DNA from: Tolypeutes matacus
Lineage: Eukaryota; Chordata; Mammalia; Cingulata; Chlamyphoridae
Direction: 5' to 3'
Assembly (NCBI GenBank): GCA_026826555.1
Contig: JAKSZT010000142.1
Span: 2,112,707-2,176,706, forward strand
Length of the DNA stretch: 64,000 nucleotides
Below the pieces are notes generated by a model that made no database searches, was not told where the DNA came from, and was given only the letters and a program-made list of their open reading frames with translations. How positions within the stretch are numbered: position 1 is the stretch's first letter; every line of letters starts with the position of its first letter. Below, piece by piece: positions 47,161 to 59,990 of this stretch. Made by a program: the position numbers and the translations under genes.

Positions 47161-49145
47161 ATAAACAAAGGCAAAAGACTTGGAGAGAGGTTAGAAATGA
47201 AAATTATTAGGTGGCATAAATTAAGGGGTAAGCTGTGATATCAGAAAGGTAAAGGATAAAATGGATGATGTAAGCAATGCCTCTACAATAATAATGTTTA
47301 ATGTTAATTATTGAATTCCCCAATCAAAAGACACAGACTGACAAAATGGATAAAATGTGAAGAGCCATCTATATGCTGTTTACAAGAGACTCACCTCAGA
47401 TATAAGAATACAAACAGGCTGAAAGAAAAAGGTTTGAAAAAAATTCCATTCAAGTAGTAACAAGAAAGATATGGAATAGTGATACTAAGATAGGATAGAA
47501 TAGATTTTAAATGCAAAATTGTTATAAGAGTTGAAGAAAGTCATTATATATTAATAAAAGGGGGAATTCACAAGGAAGAAATAACTAAAATAAATATTTA
47601 TGCACCTAACCTGGTGCCCCAAGATACATGAGGCACACACTGGCAAAACTGTAGGGAAAAATAAAAGTCTGTATAATAATAGTTGGAGACTTCAATACAC
47701 CACTCTTAGCATTGGATAGAACATCTGGACAGAAGATAAATAAGGAAACAGAGATTTTTAATAATATGATAAATTAACTGGACCAAATAGATTGTATAAA
47801 GCCTTACACCCTAGAGCAGCAGGATATACATTCTTTTCAAGTGCTCATGGATCCTTCTCCAGGATAGACCATATTTGGATCATAAGACAGTTCTCAATAA
47901 ATTTTAAAAGATTGAAATTACACTAAAATAATTTCTCTGATCATAATGGAATGAAGTTGGAAATCAATAATGAACAAAAAAAAAAAGGAAAATTCAGAAA
48001 TATATGGATATTAAACAACACTCTTAAATATCAGTGGGTCAAAGAAGAATTTTCAGAATTCAGTAAATATCTTGAGATGAATGAAAACAAGAGCACAATA
48101 TAACAATATAAAAAGACCTGTGGGGCACAATAAAGGCAGTACTGAAAGGAAAATTTATAGCCATCAATGCTTACATTAAAAAAGAAGAAAGAGCTAAAGT
48201 CAAATACTTAACTGAAAACCTGCAGGAACTAGAAAAAGAATAGCAAACTAATCCCAAACCAAGCTGAATGAAAGAAATAGTAAAATCAGAGCAGAAATAA
48301 ATGAAATTGAGAACAACAACAACAAAAATCAATAGGAAGGATTTTAAAAGTTTGTTTTTTTAGAAGATCAACAAAATCCACAAACCCTTAGGTAGAAAAA
48401 ATCAACAAACCCTTAGCTAGAGAAGATGGAAGTACATAAAATCAGAAATGAGAGGGGGGGGACACTACCACTGATTCTGCAGAAATAACAGAGATCATAA
48501 GAGGATCTTAAGAACAACTGTATACCAAAAACCATAGAACATAGATGAAATGGACAAATTTCTAGAAACACAGGAACAATCTACACTGACTCTAGAAAAA
48601 ATAAAAACTTCAACAAACAAATCATGACTAAAAAGATTGCAACAGTTACCAAAAACCTCCCAAAATTGAAAAGCCCAAGTCCAGACGGCATCACAGGTGA
48701 ATTTTACCAACCATTCAAAGACAATCTAATATCAATCTTGCTGTAGCTCTTACAAAACACTGAACAGGTAGGAATGCTACAAAACTCATTCTATGAACCC
48801 AACATTACCCTAATACCAAAACCGGATAAAGGTACCACAAAAAAATAATATACAGATAAATACCTCCAGTGAATGTAGATGTAAAAATTCTCAAAATACT
48901 CGCAAACCAAATCCAAAAGCACATTAAAAGAATTATGTGCCACAATAAAGTGGGTTTGGTCCCAAGTATGTAAGGGTTTTCCAACACAAGTAGATTAATT
49001 AGTGTAATTAACCAAAATAATAAATTGAAGAAAAATCACATGATCTTCCTGATTGATGCAGAAAAGGCATTAGATAAAACACTGCATCCTTTCTTGATAA
49101 AAAACCTTCCAAAAGATAGAAAAAGAAGGAAGATTTCTCAACATA

Positions 49146-49844
49146 GTAAATGTGATTGTGGCTGAAAGGGGTAATCTGTCAATGTAAATCTCAATTGAAA
49201 GGAACCAAAGAATAATCTAGGGAATGTATAACAGTGATTTCAGTGGTGGATGAAGGTTGTAGTTATTATATTGGTATTTAGGAATTTTATGTTTTTTTCT
49301 AGTAATTATCAACCTTCATCACTTATGTCTCACATAGGTTTCAATACTTTACTGCTTTACTTTTAAATGATCTCTTTAGCTACCACATATTGTACAAGCC
49401 ATAATCAAATAGTTTTCTCTGCTTTCATTTTTCTTTATCTCTCTCTTAACCACTGTTTTGATTGTGTTTACAATAACTTAACAGAAGCTAAATTTATTCA
49501 GAATTCTTCCAGCTATCTTCCCCTTTTAGAATTCATTTTATAATTGAATTATTACATTCATATCATTAGCTCAATGTTTCTGTTAGTCATATTTTTCTTT
49601 AAAAGTATAATAGCATAACACTCTTGCCTGTAAGTCCAATATTGGTATTACTTTATCTTTAAAGTCTAATATTGTTATTATGATATATTTTAGAGTTGAC
49701 AATCAATAGACAACTTTCTCAGGTCAAAATTTAGTCCTTTCAAAATGTTGATATGTATATATTTTTTATTCTTACAATTTCTTGCTTTATAATTTTAAAT
49801 ATTATTTCTAATTATTGTTGTCTCACATTTCCATACTTAAAATT
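49146..49844. other. Unassigned, AT-rich, possibly LINE-derived
   Basis: The 49150-49280 part has a LINE 3'UTR look. The rest is AT-rich and unassigned. No gene is seen. Confidence 0.45.
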
Positions 49845-52800
49845 TTTTTTTAATTTATTGAAGTATATAACTCATACATGAACATACATAAGCAATAAGT
49901 GCATAGTAATAGTTGTGAACTTAGAATACAAACATATATAATATCATACAGGACTCTCATACCTCACCCTACCACCAATACCTTGCATTGTTGTGAAACA
50001 CTTTTAACTAATGATTAAAGACATTATGAAAATATTACTACTAACCAAAGTATTTTCCTCCAACCCACCCTATTATTATTATTTTTATATCATTTATACA
50101 TGATAAGTATATAGTAAAAGTTGTGAACTTATGAAGCAAACATTCATAACATCGATGATACAGGGGTCCCATACATCAACCCTCCACCAACACCTTGCAT
50201 TGTTGTGAGACATTTGTTACAAATTATGAAAGAATATTTTCAAAGTCTTACTATACTAATTATAGTCCTTATCTACATTTGGTATATTTTTTCCCAACCC
50301 ACCCTATTATTAATTTTTAAATATATTTTTATGACAGAACTTGTAAACTTACAAAACAATCATGCACATGTACAGAATTGCCAAACAACATCCCTCTATC
50401 AACACACCACACCATGGTGGAACTTTTATTACAGATTGAGATAATATCATCTGATTATTACTAGGTACACAGTGTACATTTGACACACTTTTTCCATACT
50501 CCCTCATTATCAACACAGTATATCTTTGGCATAGAGGCAAGAATATTACATTGTTACTGTTAACCACACTGCATAGGTCACTCCAGTTGTATTTTTCCCA
50601 TGCTTCTCCACATTCCCACCACCCTGCAATACATCTGCTCTAGCTCACAAAGGACACTCTTACATCTGTACCATCAACCACTATTCTCATCCACCTCTGG
50701 GTTTACTGTGCTATTCACTCTCTAGATTATTCTCTAGCTTTCTGTCAGTTGCATTTACATCCCTAGACTACCCTTTTCAGCCACATTCCCATTTATAAAC
50801 GAGCTGTTACTATATTGTGTTACCATCAACTCTGTATGTTTCCACACTTTTACAGTAAAACTAATTAAAACTTCTAAATACATTAAATATAAGTAGTCCA
50901 TCTCAGTCCTCCTCTTATCTCCTTTAAGAATCTACCACCTACCAGCAGGTCTTGAAGATATTTTCCTACATTTTCCTCTAGAAGTTTAATGGTTCTTGCT
51001 TTTATATTTAGGTATTTGATTCATTTTGAGTTAATTTTTTAGAGGGTGTGACACAGGGGACCTCTTTCCTTCTTTTGCTATGGATATCCAATTTCCTCAT
51101 TACCATTTGTTGAATGGACTGTTCTGCCTGAGCTGGATGGGTTTGACAGGCTAGTCAAAAATCACTTGACCACAGATGTGAGGGCCTGTTTTTTAACCAT
51201 GACTTCAGTTCCATTGGTCTATGTGTCTGTCTTCATGCCAGTATCATGCTGTTTTTATCACTGTGGCTAGGTAATACGACTTAAAGTCTGGAAATGAGAG
51301 TCTTTCAACTTCGCTTTTTCCTTTTGAAGATGTTTCTGGCTATTCAGGACCCCTTACCTTTCCAAATAAATGTAATAATCATATTATCCATTTATTTAAA
51401 AAATGCTGGTGGAATTTTTATTGGGATTGCATTGAATCTATATATCAATTTTAATAGAATTGACATCTTAACAATATTTAGTCTTTCAATCCATTAGCAT
51501 GGAATATTCTTCCAATTATGTAAGTCTATTTTTATTTCTTTCAACAATGAATTGTACTTTTTTAAATACAAGTACTTTAAATCATTGGTTAAGTTTATCC
51601 TTGAATACTTGAGTTTTATCTGTCATATTTTATTTTCACCACTCTTGATGCTTTTAGTTACTTTTATTGATATAATCTTCATTTCTAGATTCTCTTTCAG
51701 GCCTCCCTCTCCTGTCTTTACTTTCAGGCTGTAGCACACACTTTAGTATTTCCTGCAAAGCAGGTCTCATGGTTACAAACTCTCTCAATTTCTGTTTATC
51801 TGTGAATATTCTAAACTCACACTCATTTCTGAAAAACCATCTTGACAGATATAAGATTCTTTGCTGGAAGTTTTTCTCTTGCAGTATCTTAAATACATCA
51901 TACCACTGTCTTCTTGCCTCCCTGGTTCCTGGTGAGAGATCAGCACTTAATCTTATTGGGTATCTCTTATACATTATGCATTGCTTTGCTCTTGCTGCTC
52001 TCAGAATTCTCTCTTTGTCTTTGGCATTTGACATTCTGATTAGTATGTGTCTTGGACTAGGTCTATTAGGATTTTTTTTGGATTGGAGTGTGTCATGCTT
52101 CTTGGACATGGATATCTATGTCCTTCAACAGGGTTGGGAAATTTTCTACCATTATTTTTTAAATATTCCTTCTGCTCCTTTTCTCTTCTCTTCTCCTTCT
52201 GGGACACACATGACACATATGTTTGCACAACTCTTGCTGTTCTTTAGTTCCCTGAGACTTTGCTCAAGTTTTTCCAATTTTTTCTTCATCTGTTCTTTTG
52301 TATGTTCATTTTCAAAGGCCTTTTCATCAAGCTTACCAATCCTTTCTTCTGTCTCTTCAACTATGCTATTATATGATTCCAGTGTACTTTAAATTTCATT
52401 TATTGAGTATTTCATTCCCATAAGATCTGCTATTTTTCTGTATATTCTTTCTAATTCTTTGTGCTCATCCAATGTCTTCTTAATATCCTTAATTTCTTTA
52501 GCCATCTCATTGGATTTATTAAGGATATTTGTTTGTCATCTATGATTAGTTGTCTCAACTCCTTTATGTCATCTGGAGGCTTACCTTGTTCCTTTAAGTG
52601 GGCCATATCTTCCTGTTTCTTGGTGTGGATTGTAATTTTTTGTTGGTGTCTTGGCATCTGGCTTATTAGAGTATTTGTACTGGGTGCAGTTTTTCTCTTT
52701 AGTTTAGGGATTCCTGCCCTTCTCCCTTACTGGTTGTATAGTAGTAGCCAAGAATGTAGTTGGTGCTATAAGCTGTGGAGGCTCAAGTTACCCTCATAGC

Positions 52801-53620
52801 CCCAAGGACCAATGAAGCATCTCCCAACTTTCTCCTTTTTCAGGGATAGAGACAGAGACACAGCTGTGTGGAATAATCCAACACATGCAGGCCTAGAATG
52901 TAGTTGCCCAGACAGACTAGAGCAGGAATGGAGCTGTAGGTGTGGGCAGCAATCTATGCAGTACAGGTCCAAGATGACCACAGTTGCCCCGGTAGACTTC
53001 TGATTATTCAGTCTGTTCCAGCTAAATGTACCTGCAGCTACCTGGATAGGCTGGTGCAGGGCCCATCAGTTTCCTCCCTTACAGAGGTGGGGCTGAAGCC
53101 TAGGCTAGGGCTGCAAGCCAATCTGACTGAAAGAAGTGGATCTCTCCTGTCACTGTGATTTTCAGTCAGCCAGACTTCCCCTCATGCTGGGGATGGAGTC
53201 AAAATGGCAGCTATTAGCCTCCTTCTGACTTGGACAGGCTCAAACTCTAGCTGTTCTTAGAGTTATACTTTAGCCAGCTGAATTCGCCGATCAGTGGCTG
53301 AAATCCGCAGCCATCCGTCTTTTCCTCCCTTGTTTTTGGGAAATAGAGCTCCCAATTCCTGACACCCTGGGGTGGCTTGCGCTACCAAAGTAGAATGATC
53401 ACCAGCCTCCACGACGTGGCCGATACTTTCCTGGAGAGGCTGGCGCAGCTCCTCCCAGCTCTTCCTCTCTGCACCAGGTGGGCCTAGAGCTTAGGCTAGA
53501 GTGGCAATCTGATCTAGATGGAAAAAAAAGCCAGTCCCTACAAGCACTGTGATTTTCAGTCAGCCCCGCTTCCCCTAATGTCAGGTGCAGAGTTAAGATG
53601 GTGGCTTCTTTTTTAGCCAA
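49845..53620 (-). mobile_element. Rearranged L1, minus strand (5'UTR, ORF1, middle of ORF2, 3'UTR)
   Basis: Read on the minus strand, there is a 5'UTR (53620-52660), ORF1 (52657-51654), then directly a middle portion of ORF2 (about 51640-50945), then 3'UTR (50940-49845). The endonuclease and most of the reverse transcriptase, and also the ORF2 C-terminus, are missing. The 3'UTR contains about three degenerate tandem units of roughly 230 bases (49845-50530), each with a TTGTGAACTTA-like block and ACCCACCCTATTATTA. Coding capacity is lost. Confidence 0.78.
51654..52657 (-). pseudogene. L1 ORF1 relic
   Basis: The start at 52657 begins MPRHQQKITIHTKKQEDMAH. This frame stops at 52451, and the coiled-coil part is broken. 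The frame 51654-52109 (151 residues) is a good match to the RRM and C-terminal domains of L1 ORF1p: RPSPRHILIRMSNAKDKERI near residue 15, then PIRLSADLSPGTREARRQW and FREFVT-like wording (LREFVTMRPALQEIL) near the end. ORF1p coats L1 RNA and is needed for retrotransposition. This is one of the longest surviving open frames in the window, but it lacks its N-terminal half. Confidence 0.85.
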
Positions 53621-53624
53621 ACTC

Positions 53625-54800
53625 AGCAAATAAACTCATTACCTTCCCTCAGCATAGTACATGACTCCCAAGGTTGAGACTCCCTGGCACTGAGGGATTA
53701 TTACCGGGTGCCAACCAGTGATGCATTTGGAAAAAGACCTTGACCAAAAGGGGAAATTTTTAAATACAAAAGAGTTTTTACACCTAAGAAATTTCAAAGG
53801 GAGTCAGGAGTTCATTCCAGAGGTTATGCTCATGTACATCTCAGGCAGATCTCACTAACTACTACAGTAAACAAAGTCTCAAACAGGGGTGTTCCCAAGG
53901 GTTCTAGAGACATCTGGACACTATAGGAAAGGCGCACAACCAAATGAAATCAGCACTCTGTCAGTGGGTCTTAACTTGGAATATATGATAACCTTTTTCC
54001 CCAATGTAATAGTTAGACTCATTAACAATTTCTCTACACATGATTCTTCCACATCTTTTATTTGAATCTATAATTAGCACTATACCTGTTAAATATGTGT
54101 CCCAAAGACTTAAATCTTTGATCTACTCATATGGTAAATAAGCTGTGAATCTCATCAGACTTACAACAAACAGCTACTCTCCATTTCATCAGTTTTGCCC
54201 AGGACAACTAACAAAATATTGATGATGCAACAACTGCCATCCCCAAAAGCAAAGAGTATCTACAACTGCAACCAAAACAGTTCCTTCCATCTACCTATTA
54301 TGATCTAAGCCCTCTCTCTCTGTAGCAGAGTAGGTATTAACATCCCAAAATCTTCAAGATTGAGGAATGAACACACATAAGGGGGAAATGCAGTCATGGA
54401 TCAAAGTACACTTATTATTATTGCAGTAACAGAAGAACTTGTAACATTGATATAAAGATAGTGGCTACCAGAAGTTCTGAGTGGAACATAGGGCACTTTT
54501 ATGGCATTTGAATTGTTCTGCATGATATTGCAATTGTGACTATTGGCCATTGTACATTTTGTCAGAATCTATAAAATTGTTATGGAAGAAAGTTTAAACC
54601 ATAATATAAACTATAGACCTTCGTCAGTATCAATGCTTCAATAATTATTCATCAGTTGTGACAAATGTACAGCACTAATGTAAGATGATATGAATAGAGG
54701 AAAATGTAAGAGGAGGAGTGATGGGTTAAATGGGAATCTCCTATATTTTTAATGTAACTTTTCTGTAATCCAAAACGTCTTTAAAAATAAAGTTAAAAAA
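53625..54800 (+). mobile_element. L1-3'UTR-like poly(A) repeat, copy 8
   Basis: This is a long copy that abuts the 5'UTR end of the minus-strand L1. It matches 17940-19050 and ends TTTAAAAATAAAG plus A-rich tail. It is more diverged than copies at 11351 and 59748. Confidence 0.82.
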
Positions 54801-54809
54801 ATAAAATGG

Positions 54810-55565
54810 AAGTCTGTACACAGTATATATTCAGGAATTGCTCAACCCCAATCTAACAATCTCCATCTTTAAACTGGTATGTTTAGGCCATTCATATTTA
54901 ATGTTGTAATTGATAGCATTTGATTAAAATTGTAACTATTTTAACTTTTTATAATTTGTTTCATCTCTTCTACATTTCATTTTCCTCCTTTCATGTCTTC
55001 TTTTGTGGGAGCTGAGAATTTTTAAAGAGTTCATTGCCTTTATGAGCTAATTATGTATACCTCATTTTAAAAATTTTACTGGATTGTCAGCACTTACAAT
55101 AAACATCTTTAATCATTTAGTGTCTACCTTAAAATAATGTTATACAGTTTCATCAGTCCACTTGTACTGACAATTGATAAGTATATTTAAAACACTTAAT
55201 CCCATCATTTGTGTCATATGTGTTTTAATCTACTTTTATGTATTCAATCAATGCAACATATACTATTACTAATTTTTGGCTTTAGACCATCTATTTTACA
55301 TCAAGCAATTAAAATAAGAAAACATATTTTCAACTTATCCTTCATTTATTCTATTTCCAGCACTCTTTACTTCTCTGTGTAGATCTGGCTTTCAATTTGA
55401 TATCATTTTTTTTTTCTGCTTGAATAATTTCCACCAACATTTCTCATAAAGGAGATCTACTGGAAATTGATTCCTTCCCAAAGTCCTAGTTTGCTTAAAA
55501 ATTTTTATTCCTCCTTCAATTTTAAATGCTATTTTCACTGGATAAAAAGAATGTGAACTGACTTC

Positions 55566-55596
<31 letters not shown>

Positions 55597-57200
55597 AAAA
55601 TTGTCAGTCTATTGTTTTGTGGCTTATATGGTGTTACAGATTGAATTGTTCTCTCCCAAGAGAAGTTTAAGTCCAACCATTGGCCCTGAGAATGTGATCC
55701 GATTTGGAAATAGGATCTTTGGAGATGTTATTAGCTAAAATCAAGCCAAACTGGATTTAGTGGGTCATATTTCAAAATGACTATTGCCCTTATAAAGAGA
55801 AGAAATTTGAATGCAGTATGTAGGAGACAGAGAGAAGACAGCATGTGGTGAAGGCCCAGATTGAGTCATACCACAGATTGCCAGAAAGACATCACAAGAA
55901 CCCTATAGAATTCAGAGGAAGTCTAACCCTGACTATATCTTGACTTCAGGCTTCTAGTCTGCAAAACTGTGAGACAGTAAATTGTTGTTCATATAAACCA
56001 TTGAGTTTATGGCACTTTGATAAGGCAGCCCTTGAAAAGTTATACACGTTAATATTGTATAAATTCCTTTATGATTTTCTATAGCTTCCTTTATGATTTT
56101 CTCTTTGTTATTACAGAAGTTTGAACGTAATATGCCTATGGCTGTTGGGTTTGTTTAATATTGACTTGAATGGTGTTCTTTAAGCTTGTTGGTTTTGTGG
56201 TTTTGGCATTTGTCATGAATTTGGAAAATCCTCATCAATTTCTCTTCAAGTATTAGGTCTAGCCTGCTTTCTCTCTCTCTTCCTCTGGGATTAGGGCTAC
56301 AGATATGATACAGTCCCTCATTCTTGAATTTTTTTTTTTGTATTTTCCTTTTTATTTTCTTTATGTGTTCCAGTGTGCATAATTTCTATTGTCTGTCTTA
56401 ACGTTCACTGATTCTTTCCTCAGATGCGATGATTCTACTGCTGATCCTGTTGAAGGCATTCTTCTTTTCTACTATGGAGTTTTTCATTTCCAATGTTTCA
56501 ATTCAGATCCTCATTAGTATTTCTATCTCTCGGTTGAAATTACCAATTATTGTCAATTCTAAATCTGATTCCAAAAAAAAAGTGCATTATCTGCTGGCAG
56601 TTGCTGTTATTTTTTTTCCATTTTTTCATTGCAGTTCATGTTTTTTTTGTTCTATGCATTGCTAGATTCTGTTTGCTAATATATTTTAGAAATAGAGGAA
56701 TGCAGTTTTCTTTCTCAGTAATATTCTTCCCAGGTTTGGATTTATGATTGTGTTACTTCCTATAATGTGTTAGGGAGTGTTATCTAATTTTTTTATATAT
56801 CTAAAAGATTTTACAAAGATTGTTATTTCTTTCTTCTTTGAGAATTTTTAATCTTTTACCAAAGAAAATATGTACATCCTATATTTTGTGGGATTAGTTT
56901 TAATTAAGAATTAAGTTTTATTAATAGCTTTAGTGCTATTCAAAGCTCTTTTTTAATAGTTTTTGGAGTATATTGCATTTCAAGTATTTTGCCATTTCTA
57001 AGAAAATGTAAAATATAATTGCATAAAATGTTTCATAATATTCTCTTATTTACTATTTAATGTCTATGGGATTTTATAGTGAGGTTCATTTTTTTTTTAA
57101 TCCTGTTATATTAAAACGAGGTTTTTTTAACTTTCTTTACTTTTTCAGTATTGTTACATTTTATTGATTTTTTTAAGGGACTGGATTCTGCTACATGTCT
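54810..57200 (-). mobile_element. HAL1/L1ME-like LINE, minus strand, split by an LTR
   Basis: 54840-55600 and 56050-56580 read as the reverse complement of an old L1-like element of the HAL1/L1ME type (for example TAGGCCATTCATATTTAATG). A T run at 55563-55588 lies within. The 3' border toward 57200 is AT-rich and uncertain. No useful frame. Confidence 0.62.
55635..56045 (+). mobile_element. MLT1-like MaLR LTR
   Basis: AGATTGAATTG...AAACTGTGAGACAGTAAATTG and ...GGCAGCCC near the end are typical MaLR LTR landmarks. AATGTGATCCGATTTGGAAA fits as well. The exact ends and target duplication were not resolved. Confidence 0.7.
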
Positions 57201-57621
57201 GTTTGCTACTTTTCAAGTTGTGCTTCTATACATTGCTATGGAACCTGTAAGGTATACCTATTAAAACATTTTAAAACATTTAAATTAAACATTGTAAATT
57301 TTTATATATTTTCCACTTATTTTTAATATTTTGATAAGAATTTATATCTCAATGTGGTGGTGGTGACCATAGGTGTGAAGCATAGGTAGATAACAAGGTG
57401 GAACTGAGATGATGAAATATTTTAAAACAAGTAGAGAAGAATCTTTCATTGGTTAAGTATAATGATTCTTAATCTCTACATTAACATGTATTCCTGGATG
57501 TGTTTCTTCAAGGTAGGAAATTAGTCTTATCATTAGAGACACAACTTTCCCTTTATCAATAGAAGGGAGATTGCTTTCAATCACATTTAAAATAGGAAAC
57601 TTATACCTACCTAGCCAAGTC
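57201..57621. other. Intergenic, no gene seen
   Basis: AT-rich sequence without assignable content, up to the tail of the next repeat. Confidence 0.45.
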
Positions 57622-57633
57622 ATTTTTTTTTTT

Positions 57634-57680
57634 GAAATTTATTTTTATTTTTTTTATATATATATACATATATTTTAAGA
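57634..57680. repeat. 47-bp sequence repeated across the assembly gap (left copy)
   Basis: These 47 bases end exactly at the first N. They are identical to 58081-58127, which begin at the first base after the gap. They form the tail of the minus-strand repeat 58081-58605. Confidence 0.95.
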
Positions 57681-58080
57681 NNNNNNNNNNNNNNNNNNNN
57701 NNNNNNNNNNNNNNNNNNNNNNNNNNNNNNNNNNNNNNNNNNNNNNNNNNNNNNNNNNNNNNNNNNNNNNNNNNNNNNNNNNNNNNNNNNNNNNNNNNNN
57801 NNNNNNNNNNNNNNNNNNNNNNNNNNNNNNNNNNNNNNNNNNNNNNNNNNNNNNNNNNNNNNNNNNNNNNNNNNNNNNNNNNNNNNNNNNNNNNNNNNNN
57901 NNNNNNNNNNNNNNNNNNNNNNNNNNNNNNNNNNNNNNNNNNNNNNNNNNNNNNNNNNNNNNNNNNNNNNNNNNNNNNNNNNNNNNNNNNNNNNNNNNNN
58001 NNNNNNNNNNNNNNNNNNNNNNNNNNNNNNNNNNNNNNNNNNNNNNNNNNNNNNNNNNNNNNNNNNNNNNNNNNNNNNNN
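57681..58080. other. Assembly gap, 400 N
   Basis: The run of N is exactly 400 long. Any open frame across it is meaningless. Confidence 0.99.
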
Positions 58081-58605
58081 GAAATTTATTTTTATTTTTT
58101 TTATATATATATACATATATTTTAAGAGGTGCTTAGATTACCCAAAATATTACACGGAACCCACTGGGATTCCCATGCTGCCCACCTCCCACACCTCCCA
58201 TCACATCCAACACAAACATCTCCCATAGTGTGGCCCACCAACCTCAATGAACTTACACATCCTGGAGCCTTGCCACCAACCATAGACCACAGTTCACACT
58301 GTAGACCACACTCTCTCCCACTCAGTTCTGAGTGGTGTGTGCTGATTTAAAATGGCCTACATCCATTGCCACAACAGTACTCAGGACAACCTCCAACTCC
58401 CAAAGAAGCCCCTGTATTTCAACTGCTAATCCCCTCCCTACCCAAAAACTGTCAAGTGGCCACTGGCTCCACCTCATTGTTATAATTTCTTGCATTGCAA
58501 GAATCACCATATGTGAGCAAGAGAATACCATCAAGTCCACTCTAGTCCATAGTTCTTCCCCCAATCCAGAGGCGACTGGGATGGTGATGTCCACTCCAAC
58601 TCCCA
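58081..58605 (-). mobile_element. L1-3'UTR-like poly(A) repeat, copy 9, minus strand
   Basis: It is the reverse complement of the same 3' family. The last 190 bases are close to the young copies at 11351 and 59748, with several differences. If the gap is false, its poly(A) side is 57622-57633, a T run. Confidence 0.85.
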
Positions 58606-59569
58606 TTTTGCTCTATATTTCCTCATTATACCAACAAAGAACATCTTGAACTAAATAACTAATGTATAGAGCTTTGAAACAAATTCTGCCATGTTGAATA
58701 AAGATGAAAATAAGAAATCACACAGGATTCACTAGGACTAATGTATTATAAATCTTCTCTAGAGGGACACTCCACAAGATGGCCTGCACTGAAGGGCACA
58801 GAATTTCAGCTGTGCATTTGATTCTGTATAAATCATGAAAGACCATCATTAGCTTTGTCACTGTCAGGTTGCTTGCTGCCTTTTCCATCTATAAAAGAGC
58901 CACACAGGGCCTGTCTAAATGTCTATGACTTATTGTTAAATCAATAATGTTCTTTCTCTTAAAAACCTCCTCAGCAGTTCATTTTGAGTACCCACACTGA
59001 TTGGTGCAACATTATTATGTCTGTTTCTTTCTGACATAAGACTAGTGTTTACATTCTGATGAGGAAGATAATATTCATCCACATAGATATTTATGATGCC
59101 CACCATGAATATTCATGTAGGCTAAAGGTCACATGACTCTGAGCTCCCACATTACCCTTATTCTTACCCCATCTTAAGTTAAATTCCAGCACTTAATGTG
59201 TGCATTGAAAAAGTATTGCTTCCATATAATGAAAGCCAAGAGTTCATCTAAAAGCTCATACAAATGATATTTCCAAAAATACTACTTCCCTTCAAGAGGC
59301 TTATCAGTTCTCTTATATTTCTACTCTAAATGAGGGAGTTTAGACTCTAAATCAGGGCAAATTTCCAGGAAATGAATATGGACATACCTTCCTTCAGTGT
59401 ATCTTCAAATGTTATATGACATATTCAATGTTACTTTCTGTCCATTTAAAGTGTAGAATCTATAATGATCACTCATACATTTTCCTTATAATTTATGCTT
59501 AGAATATATTCAAAAATGGATATAGGAACATATCCCTTGTCCTAACAAAATAAAATTAAAATGCTAGAA
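58606..59569. other. Intergenic, no gene seen
   Basis: Moderately AT-rich, apparently single-copy DNA. No gene, RNA gene or clear repeat. Confidence 0.45.
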
Positions 59570-59990
59570 TCAACAGAACTGTGTTGGAGAGCGTGTAGAC
59601 TACAATGTGAACTATGGTCCATGCTCAGTGGCAAAGCCCCAGGATGTGTTTATCAATTGCAATGAATGTGCCACACTAATGAAGGATGTTTATGTGGGAG
59701 GGTGAGGGAGGTGTGGTGAGTGGGGCATATAAGAATCCAGAGTGTGGTCTACAGTGTGAACTGTGGTCTATGGTTGGTGGCAAGGCTCCAGGATGTGTAA
59801 GTTCATTGAGGGTGGTGGGCCACACTGTGGGAGATGTTTGTGTGGGATGTGGTGGGAGGTGTGGGAGGTGGGGAACATGGGAATCCCAGTGGGTTCCGTG
59901 TAATATTTTGGGTAATCTAAGCACCTCTTAAAATATATGTATATATATATATATATATAAACAAACAAACAAAAATATATATATATATAT
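59570..59990 (+). mobile_element. L1-3'UTR-like poly(A) repeat, copy 10 (two 3' units in tandem)
   Basis: 59574-59737 resembles the older version of the 3' end (as at 18840-19010) but stops at CATATAAGAATCC. 59738-59941 is a second unit of the young version, nearly identical to 11351-11544. The tail is (AT)n with an AAAC repeat. Confidence 0.85.

Larger units (their letters stand above)
43945..49145 (+). mobile_element. L1 with 5'UTR, ORF1 and partial ORF2, 3' side missing
   Basis: It begins with a promoter-type 5'UTR (GGCGGACTTCAGGGAAGATGG) at 43945, with a (CT)n plus A run at 43996-44030. A copy of the poly(A) repeat (44455-45420) and a solo LTR (46164-46697) are inserted. ORF1 relics lie at 45717-47160. 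ORF2 endonuclease starts near 47330 and reverse transcriptase sequence stops at about 49145, without 3'UTR. Having the 5' end but not the 3' end is the reverse of normal L1 truncation and points to a later deletion. Confidence 0.82.

Noticed and set aside
51769..52392. 207-residue plus-strand open frame, the longest uninterrupted one without N
   Set aside because: It is the antisense of the L1 ORF1 on the minus strand; its hydrophobic look comes from the reverse of lysine/glutamate-rich codons.
57607..58228. Two long open frames (169 and 198 residues) on both strands
   Set aside because: They run through the 400-N gap and consist mainly of unknown residues. They are artefacts.
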